A stretch of 64,000 bases of DNA. Origin: Virgibacillus dokdonensis. GTDB taxonomy: Bacteria; Bacillota; Bacilli; Bacillales; Amphibacillaceae. Below are positions 58,463 to 64,000 of the stretch, piece after piece. Where the stretch lies: assembly GCF_900166595.1 (NCBI RefSeq), contig NZ_LT745763.1:1458814-1522813 (forward strand). Reading direction: 5' to 3'. Every line of letters begins with the position of its first letter. Position 1 is the first letter of the stretch. A program made the position numbers and the translations under genes. The notes beneath the pieces are model-generated. The model was given only the letters and a program-made list of their open reading frames with translations. It ran no database searches and had not been told where the DNA came from.

Positions 58463-59272
58463 ATGCAAATGACAAGTATCAAATTAAAAATGCTATTAGA
58501 TGAACGGTTTCAAAATGACAATTGGCAAACGACGTATAATCGCGATAAAGATACTTTTCGGGTAGAATGGAAAGCATCGAAACAAGGAATTACTATTACT
58601 TTACCAAATGTTGTAGCGAAATATAATCAAAAAGGCGAATCAGTCATTGATGATTTAGAGGATCATGTAAAAGAAGCATTACGAATTATGAACGAAGAAC
58701 AACAATTGGAAGGTATGGAAAAACAGATATTTCCAGTTATCCGGTCTACCTCATTTCCAACTAAAACGAATGTCAATAATAAGCTTATTTATAAAGAACA
58801 TACGGCTGAAACACGTATTTTCTATGCTATTGATCTAGGGAAATCGTACCGTTTAATTGACCAATCGCTAATTGAAAAAGAAGGTTGGTCAGAGGAGCGA
58901 ATTGATGAGATTGCATCATTTAATTTACGTTCTTTGCCAGTAGATTATAAGCATGATCAAGTAGCAGATAATGATTTCTATTTTCTTGCTTCCCAAGATG
59001 GCTATGACGCTAGTAGAATTTTGAACGAAGCGTTTTTGGAGGAAATGAAAGCAAATAGTAAAGGGGAAATGGCAGTTGCCGTCCCACACCAAGATGTATT
59101 TATTATTGCAGATGTGCAAAATAAAATGGGGTACGATGTTTTAGCGCAAATGACGATGAAATTTTTCGCTGAAGGTAGAATTCCCATTACTTCTTTGCCA
59201 ATGATTTACGAAGATAAACATCTTGAACCAATATTTATACTTGCTAAGAATAGACCAGAAAAAGACAATTAA
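58463..59272 (+). CDS. ytpQ: DUF1444-family protein YtpQ
   Basis: The 269-residue cytoplasmic protein has YtpQ hallmarks: MQMTSIKLKMLLDERF at the N-terminus, FPVIRSTSFPTKT in the middle, and AVAVPHQDVFIIADVQN then YDVLAQMTMKFFAEGRIPIT near the end. No known catalytic motif is present. The family is restricted to Bacillales and always adjoins ytpP and ytpR. Start ATG at 58463 with AAGGAG. Confidence 0.9.
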   Translation: MQMTSIKLKMLLDERFQNDNWQTTYNRDKDTFRVEWKASKQGITITLPNVVAKYNQKGESVIDDLEDHVKEALRIMNEEQQLEGMEKQIFPVIRSTSFPTKTNVNNKLIYKEHTAETRIFYAIDLGKSYRLIDQSLIEKEGWSEERIDEIASFNLRSLPVDYKHDQVADNDFYFLASQDGYDASRILNEAFLEEMKANSKGEMAVAVPHQDVFIIADVQNKMGYDVLAQMTMKFFAEGRIPITSLPMIYEDKHLEPIFILAKNRPEKDN

Positions 59273-59293
59273 AGTAAAAAAAGGATGAGAAGG

Positions 59294-59896
59294 ATGAACA
59301 TATTTTATAACGTTGATGGTATTGGTGATGTATTGATTATACCGTTGAAAGAAGGAAATCGTTACCAAATTCAGCATGATAGAATAGGTGACATTGTACG
59401 AATAACGAATGAGCATAATAAAGTTATAGGCTATAATATTTTTCAAGCTTCTAAGCATTTTTCCTTTCTACAAGCAGGAAAAATGGCGTTAACAGAAGAT
59501 ATACTAAGAGAAATACAACAGCTTTTTGAAACGCATCAATTAAATGATGACTTTGATTTTGACTTAAGCGCTAAATTTGTGGTTGGCTATGTTCAAGAAA
59601 AAAAACAACATGAAAACGCAGATAAGTTGAGCGTTTGCCAAGTGGATGTAGGTGATGAAGTATTGCAAATTGTTTGTGGGGCGCCAAATGTAGAAGCTGG
59701 TCAACATGTTGTCGTGGCAAAAGTAGGTGCAACGATGCCAAGTGGGTTGAAAATCAAGCCAACTAAATTAAGAGGGGTGCCTTCTAATGGCATGATCTGC
59801 TCGCAAAAGGAATTAGGCTTACCAAATCCACCAAAGGAAAAAGGTATATATGTTTTAAATAATTCCTATGAAGTTGGATCAGCATTTAACATTTAA
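59294..59896 (+). CDS. ytpR: tRNA-binding-domain protein YtpR
   Basis: The 200-residue protein starts at ATG 59294: an earlier ATG at 59285 lies too close to the RBS (AAAAGG). An N-terminal DUF4479 part ([16 protein letters not shown]) is followed by an EMAP/Trbp111 OB-fold tRNA-binding domain (residues 88-200) with [35 protein letters not shown] and [11 protein letters not shown], as in the PheT N-terminal domain. The role is unknown but tRNA binding is likely. It closes the ytpPQR run before a terminator. Confidence 0.9.
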   Translation: MNIFYNVDGIGDVLIIPLKEGNRYQIQHDRIGDIVRITNEHNKVIGYNIFQASKHFSFLQAGKMALTEDILREIQQLFETHQLNDDFDFDLSAKFVVGYVQEKKQHENADKLSVCQVDVGDEVLQIVCGAPNVEAGQHVVVAKVGATMPSGLKIKPTKLRGVPSNGMICSQKELGLPNPPKEKGIYVLNNSYEVGSAFNI

Positions 59897-59906
59897 TCTA
59901 ACAAAG

Positions 59907-59937
59907 AAAACAACCTGTGCATAAAGGTTGTTTTTTC
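59907..59937 (+). terminator. Terminator of ytpPQR
   Basis: AAAACAACC/GGTTGTTTT, with a 10-base loop, is followed by TTT. Confidence 0.85.
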
Positions 59938-59970
59938 TCACTATAGGGAGTATAAAGTTTTATTGGAATA
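59938..59970 (+). repeat. Dispersed repeat A, copy 14 (fragment)
   Basis: TCACTATAGGGAGTATAAAG and TTTTATTGG match the 5' end of the repeat, directly after the ytpR terminator. Confidence 0.5.
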
Positions 59971-60035
59971 TCTGTGTTGTAAGCTCTTCATTTTAAGAAA
60001 TGAAAGATGCGGTCTGGACAAGTCTACAACGTTCG

Positions 60036-60115
60036 AGCATAGGAAAGTATAGCTTTTGGCTATAAATGAAACGAAGGCTTTGATCATAGAGCCTTTCGTA
60101 ATAAGTTTTTTCTGA
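60036..60115 (+). repeat. Dispersed repeat A, copy 15
   Basis: AGCATAGGAAAGTATAGCTT, GGCTATAAATGAAACG, then AAGGCTTTGATCATAGAGCC as a short hairpin and TAAGTTTTTTCTG. The copy lies in the sftA upstream region. Confidence 0.6.
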
Positions 60116-60180
60116 AAGTGTTTTGAAAATGGTTATTCATTGTTGAGATACCAGTTTGACTTTATTGTTTCTATCATTTA

Positions 60181-60195
60181 TGAAAATAATTTTCA
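60181..60195 (+). promoter_or_regulatory. 15-bp palindrome at the sftA promoter
   Basis: TGAAAATAATTTTCA is a perfect 7-1-7 dyad. It differs from the Fur-family core TGATAATNATTATCA at two symmetric positions. It abuts a possible promoter (TTCAAT, 17 bases, TACAAT at 60217-60222). Confidence 0.35.
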
Positions 60196-60260
60196 ATATG
60201 GACTAAAAAACTGCTACAATGGATAAAGACAGTTTTAATATAAAGAAAGAGTGAGTAGAA

Positions 60261-62837
60261 ATGTGGGATAATTGGAAGAAAAAAATAAAGCGCCTTTTTA
60301 TAAGTGATGAAGAAAATCATCGAGATGAAGATATGCAGCAACCAGATAGACATCATCCTGAGGCCAAAATGATGTATCAATATCCTGCAAAAAAATCATT
60401 TCGCTTTCCTGTAGTTCCGGATAAAGGAAATGAAACGAGTCAGCATCGTAGTTATTCTGACAAAAATGAAGCAGTTGAAAATAGAAGTAATCCAAAAATA
60501 CAACAATCAAGCATACAAGGTCACACATTTTCCAAATCAACAGGAGATGACGTATCTAAATATGATACACCAGCATTTCGAAGAAGGGATGTGAATCATT
60601 CTAATCCGAGACATACAACGGTGCAAGGCTATAAAGATGAACATTCGAAGCATAAAGTATATAAAAAAAATCCGGACCAACCATTTCGGCCAACAGAAGT
60701 TCCTTCACCTATATATGGTTTTCACCCACGAAATGAAAACAAGGCGAAAGTAATAGAGGAAGTTCCTGCCTATAAGCGTAAGCAGGAGGCTGATCCATTT
60801 AAAGATTTGGAAGCATTGAAGGAGGAGTCATCTAGAACGGAAATTAAATCTGTAGATACTGAAGTTCCTGCTTATCTACGTAAACAAGCAATAGAAGATG
60901 TAAAGCAATTGGCAAACAGTAAATTACAAAATGAGAGTTATTCTAAGCGGAACACGAAAGAAACAAACTTTGAACAGAAGGAAACAATAAATGACCTAAA
61001 AGAAGAAGAAACGTATCAAAGTGCAATATTGGAAAAGCAAGAAAAGCATACAGATGCAAGTATAGCTAATGAACAAAACCAGAGCGCATCTGAGGCTTTT
61101 GATCAAGAAGATACACAAGAACAAGTAGAAGCTAAGCAAGAATCCGCTGCAACGGTAATGAAAGAAGAACGGAGCGATGATGACCAACAGAAAGAAGATA
61201 AACGAACGAATCAAACAAAAACAGAACCAAAACGGGAAAATCGTTTATCACAAAGACGAAGACAACAGCAAATGGGAAAAAATAATGTTCCATTTAATGT
61301 CATGATGACACCGAGAGATAAGAAAAACTTATGGGATCGAACAAAGCAAAAACAGAATAGAAATGCTGAGGAAACACGGTCTAGCCAATCGACAAATGAG
61401 TTAGCTGATACGATAACGGAGCACAGCGCTGTGAAGGAAATACCTTTGCATTTATTAAATGATATAGAGGATCATTCCTCAGATGATAAGGCATGGTTGG
61501 ATGAACAACAGCAGCTTCTTGAACAAACGCTAAAGTATTTTAATGTCCAAGCAAAAGTAGTAAATGTTACCCAAGGCCCTTCCGTTACAAGATTTGAGGT
61601 TCAACCGCAGCTTGGGGTTAAAGTTAGCAAAGTGAGAAACTTAAGTGATGATTTAAAACTAAATATGGCTGCAAAAGATATTCGAATTGAAGCGCCCATT
61701 CCGGGTAAGAATACTATTGGGATAGAAATACCGAATAGAAAACCACAAATGGTAGGGTTACAAGGCGTGTTTGCAACAGAAGCCTTTAAAAAAAGCGAAT
61801 CACCCTTAACCATTGCTTTAGGCCTAAGTATAGAAGGAGAACCTTTAATTACCAATATTCAAAAAATGCCTCATGGTTTAATCGCGGGTGCCACGGGGTC
61901 TGGGAAAAGTGTCTGTATTAACACAATTTTAATTAGTTTATTGTATAAAGCCCACCATGAAGAAGTGAAATTTTTACTTATTGACCCTAAAATGGTGGAA
62001 TTGGCTCCTTATAACGGAATCCCTCATCTTGTTTCACCGGTTATTACAGATGTGAAAGCTGCTACCGCTGCTTTAAAATGGGCTGTTGCTGAAATGGAAG
62101 AACGCTATGAAAAATTCGTTCACGAAGGCGTCCGTGATATAGAGAGATATAATGAAAAAATGGTCAAACAGCAACAGATGGAGAATAAGCTTCCTTTTAT
62201 TGTTATTGTCATTGATGAACTGGCAGACTTAATGATGGTCTCCCCACAAGATGTAGAAGATGCGATAAGTAGAATTGCACAAAAAGCAAGGGCTTGTGGA
62301 ATTCATCTAATATTAGCAACTCAGAGGCCTTCTGTGGACGTGATCACTGGATTAATAAAGGCTAACATACCTACAAGGATTGCCTTTAGTGTGTCTTCTC
62401 AAGTTGATTCTAGAACTATACTTGATACAAGCGGGGCAGAGAAGCTACTAGGAAAAGGGGATATGCTGTTTATAGAGAATGGTTCTGGAAAAACGGTTCG
62501 TCTACAAGGACCATTTGTATCTGATGATGAAATCGACAGAGTGGCAAGTTACGCAAGAAGTATTGCCCCTGCTAATTATTTATTTGAACAAGAACAGTTA
62601 CTAGAACAAATCCATACAGAAGAGGAAGAAGATGATCTTTTAAAAGATGCTATTTTATTTGTGCTAGAGCAAAATGGAGCCAGCACATCTTTGTTGCAAC
62701 GTCATTTTAAAATAGGTTACAATCGAGCTGCTAGATTAATTGATACGCTCGAACAGCGGGGGATTATATCGGGGCCAAACGGTAGTAAGCCGAGAGAAGT
62801 TTTAGTTACGTCAACACAAGTGGAGGACATGATATAG
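60261..62837 (+). CDS. sftA: Soluble DNA translocase SftA (FtsK/SpoIIIE family)
   Basis: The 858-residue protein has a long polar, low-complexity N-terminal half (residues 1-400, rich in K/E/Q/N, no membrane segments). It is followed by the beta domain and the FtsK motor. Walker A is GATGSGKS (543-550), Walker B VIDELADL (from 650), with RPSVDVITG and a C-terminal winged-helix gamma domain (about 780-858, DAILFVLEQNGASTSLLQRH). Lack of membrane helices distinguishes it from SpoIIIE. In B. subtilis SftA clears trapped DNA at the septum. B. subtilis SftA is longer (about 950); the difference is in the linker. Confidence 0.93.
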   Translation: MWDNWKKKIKRLFISDEENHRDEDMQQPDRHHPEAKMMYQYPAKKSFRFPVVPDKGNETSQHRSYSDKNEAVENRSNPKIQQSSIQGHTFSKSTGDDVSKYDTPAFRRRDVNHSNPRHTTVQGYKDEHSKHKVYKKNPDQPFRPTEVPSPIYGFHPRNENKAKVIEEVPAYKRKQEADPFKDLEALKEESSRTEIKSVDTEVPAYLRKQAIEDVKQLANSKLQNESYSKRNTKETNFEQKETINDLKEEETYQSAILEKQEKHTDASIANEQNQSASEAFDQEDTQEQVEAKQESAATVMKEERSDDDQQKEDKRTNQTKTEPKRENRLSQRRRQQQMGKNNVPFNVMMTPRDKKNLWDRTKQKQNRNAEETRSSQSTNELADTITEHSAVKEIPLHLLNDIEDHSSDDKAWLDEQQQLLEQTLKYFNVQAKVVNVTQGPSVTRFEVQPQLGVKVSKVRNLSDDLKLNMAAKDIRIEAPIPGKNTIGIEIPNRKPQMVGLQGVFATEAFKKSESPLTIALGLSIEGEPLITNIQKMPHGLIAGATGSGKSVCINTILISLLYKAHHEEVKFLLIDPKMVELAPYNGIPHLVSPVITDVKAATAALKWAVAEMEERYEKFVHEGVRDIERYNEKMVKQQQMENKLPFIVIVIDELADLMMVSPQDVEDAISRIAQKARACGIHLILATQRPSVDVITGLIKANIPTRIAFSVSSQVDSRTILDTSGAEKLLGKGDMLFIENGSGKTVRLQGPFVSDDEIDRVASYARSIAPANYLFEQEQLLEQIHTEEEEDDLLKDAILFVLEQNGASTSLLQRHFKIGYNRAARLIDTLEQRGIISGPNGSKPREVLVTSTQVEDMI

Positions 62838-62998
62838 GACAACTTCATGCCAAAAGTAAATTTGTTGCAGCTTGCCTATTCATTGGCATATCCTCTTGCT
62901 AGTATTACCAAAGTTACCAAGTACGTGCAAGTTACTGCATTGAATTAAAGTAATCATCTCCATATTAAAAGCTTACGTAATACCCTTGTTGTAGAAAT

Positions 62999-63039
62999 AT
63001 TCAGTAGAAGAACAGTAACTTCTACTGAATGGGATTTTT
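62999..63039 (+). terminator. Terminator after sftA
   Basis: ATTCAGTAGAAG and CTTCTACTGAAT form a perfect 12-bp stem, followed by GGGATTTTTG. The gap 62838-63215 holds nothing else that I recognise. Confidence 0.75.
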
Positions 63040-63215
63040 GTATTACGATTTGCAAAAAATACGCTGAGCTATAACATAAAACAGTATCTTTTTCTAACAC
63101 ATTTGTCTTTTTTGGGATAGCTATGTTTTTGTAGTGGACACTAATTCTTGTTTCCGGCACGATTTTTTTATATGATATGTTTAATGATCACATATAAAGG
63201 GAGAAAACTGACACT

Positions 63216-64000
63216 ATGAAGGAAATTGAACAAAAGCTAAATGGGAAAATTGAACGTTTGACAAACAAAACCTTCAAATTTGATGAGCGCATTAAGGAAG
63301 GCTGGTTCTCGGCAGTATATTTTTTGAAAACAAGAGAGATAGCTGCAAAAAAATTACCTAACAACCAAGTGACAATGCAATTTTTTCAAAAAAACGATGC
63401 GGTATTATGTGGGTCGGATGAAGCAATAGCTTTATTACATAAATTTGCGGATAATGCGGAGACACTGGAAATCCATTCATTAAAAGATGGAGACAAGATT
63501 AGACCGTATGAATCTGTGTTAACTGTATCTGGGGCTTATCATCAATTTGGCTTTTTAGAGGGCATTATTGATGGGATTTTGTCTAGAAGAACATCTGTCG
63601 CAACCAATGTATATAATGTGGTAAAAGCGGCCCGGACATCAGGGAAACAAAAGCCAGTCATTTTTATGGGAGACCGTGATGATCATTATACACAACAAGC
63701 TGGAGATGGTTATGCAGCATTCATTGGTGGATCAACAGCGCAAGCTACACACGCGATGAATGAATGGTGGGGAAAAGAAGGAATGGGAACCATGCCTCAT
63801 GCGTTAATCCAGATGTTCCGCGGGGATATTGTCGCAGCTTGTAAAGCATATCATGAATTATTCCCTGAGGATGATCTAGCAGCACTTGTTGACTATAATA
63901 ATGATGTAATCACAGATTCTCTGAAAGTGGCACATGCATTTGGCAATGAATTAAAGTCTGTTCGTCTAGATACGTCACGTACATTAGTTGACAAATACTT
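63216..64000 (+). CDS. pncB: Nicotinate phosphoribosyltransferase, 5' part
   Basis: The frame opens at the ATG at 63216 (RBS AAAGGGAG) and runs off the right edge without a stop: 261 complete codons. The protein has ERLTNKTFKFDERIKEGWFSA-type start (core DERIKEGWFSAVYF), VTMQFFQKNDAVLCG, the block GILSRRTSVATNVYNVV, the FMGDRDDHYTQQAGDGYAA region, and IGGSTAQATHAMN. These fit the NAPRTase family that adds phosphoribose to nicotinate in NAD salvage. The usual catalytic-His region is represented by DDHYTQQ. The C-terminal part is outside the window. Confidence 0.85.
   Translation, partial: MKEIEQKLNGKIERLTNKTFKFDERIKEGWFSAVYFLKTREIAAKKLPNNQVTMQFFQKNDAVLCGSDEAIALLHKFADNAETLEIHSLKDGDKIRPYESVLTVSGAYHQFGFLEGIIDGILSRRTSVATNVYNVVKAARTSGKQKPVIFMGDRDDHYTQQAGDGYAAFIGGSTAQATHAMNEWWGKEGMGTMPHALIQMFRGDIVAACKAYHELFPEDDLAALVDYNNDVITDSLKVAHAFGNELKSVRLDTSRTLVDKY

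Overview
The window is AT-rich chromosomal DNA from a low-GC Gram-positive bacterium of the family Bacillaceae, most probably from the halophilic/halotolerant Virgibacillus-Oceanobacillus-Lentibacillus group. The evidence is (i) a menaquinone cluster and a long run of 'yt' genes in close to the Bacillus subtilis order (ytkD, pckA, metK, asnB, ytoA, ytpB, leuS, ytwF, murJ/ytgP, ytzG, ytmP, ytzH, trmB, ytnP, ytzB, ytoP, ytoQ, ytpPQR, sftA), (ii) strong AGGAGG-type ribosome binding sites with ATG, GTG and TTG starts, (iii) S-box and T-box leaders, and (iv) a 16S rRNA whose central pseudoknot carries the U19-A916 pair that I recall from this clade rather than the usual Bacillus C-G pair. The species assignment is inference.

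Layout. 1-600: 3' end of the riboflavin transporter gene ribU. 606-1577: a P1-type self-processing peptidase. 1760-3479 (minus): menA-menI-DksA-like gene. 3697-10341 (plus): menF-menD-menH-menB and, after a terminator, menE; menC is not in the cluster. 10656-15757: OsmC protein, an XRE regulator/membrane protein pair, a MATE exporter, two unrecognised genes and ytkD. 15976-18573 (minus): a three-gene ABC importer (YtlA/C/D type). 18997-22563: divergent pckA (with a CcpN-like operator) and metK (with a SAM riboswitch). 23137-26129: asnB and a membrane-anchored C39-type protease. 26416-27796: an intact ISL3-family insertion sequence. 27973-32340: ytoA, ytpB (C35 terpene synthase) and adhE with Rex-like sites. 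32906-37790: mnmM, T-box-controlled leuS, a secreted repeat protein, a rhodanese. 38168-43335: one rRNA operon (16S-23S-5S, no tRNA) with two promoters, boxA and processing stems. 43475-43740: ISL3 transposase relic. 43822-54920: DAACS symporter, ytfP, murJ, ytzG, thpR, ytlQ, ytmP/ytzH, trmB, ytnP, ytzB. 55378-64000: ytoP, a DUF84 phosphatase, ytoQ, ytpPQR, sftA and the 5' part of a nicotinate phosphoribosyltransferase gene.

Most genes are housekeeping. Together they cover menaquinone synthesis, gluconeogenesis/anaerobic redox balance (pckA, adhE), amino-acid and tRNA metabolism (metK, asnB, leuS, mnmM, trmB, thpR, ytpR), cell-wall lipid II flipping and chromosome translocation. I found no CRISPR array, phage, toxin-antitoxin locus or recognisable defence island.

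The most unusual content is between the genes. At least fourteen copies or fragments of a ~95-bp hairpin repeat (called A here) lie in intergenic DNA, almost all in one orientation. One is split by the ISL3 element with an 8-bp target duplication, one supplies the stop codon of thpR, and one lies between the metK riboswitch and metK. A second repeat family (B) occurs at two intergenic sites and again inside the 16S-23S spacer, where it is bracketed by an 11-bp direct repeat. Two further repeat-like elements (C and D) are also visible.
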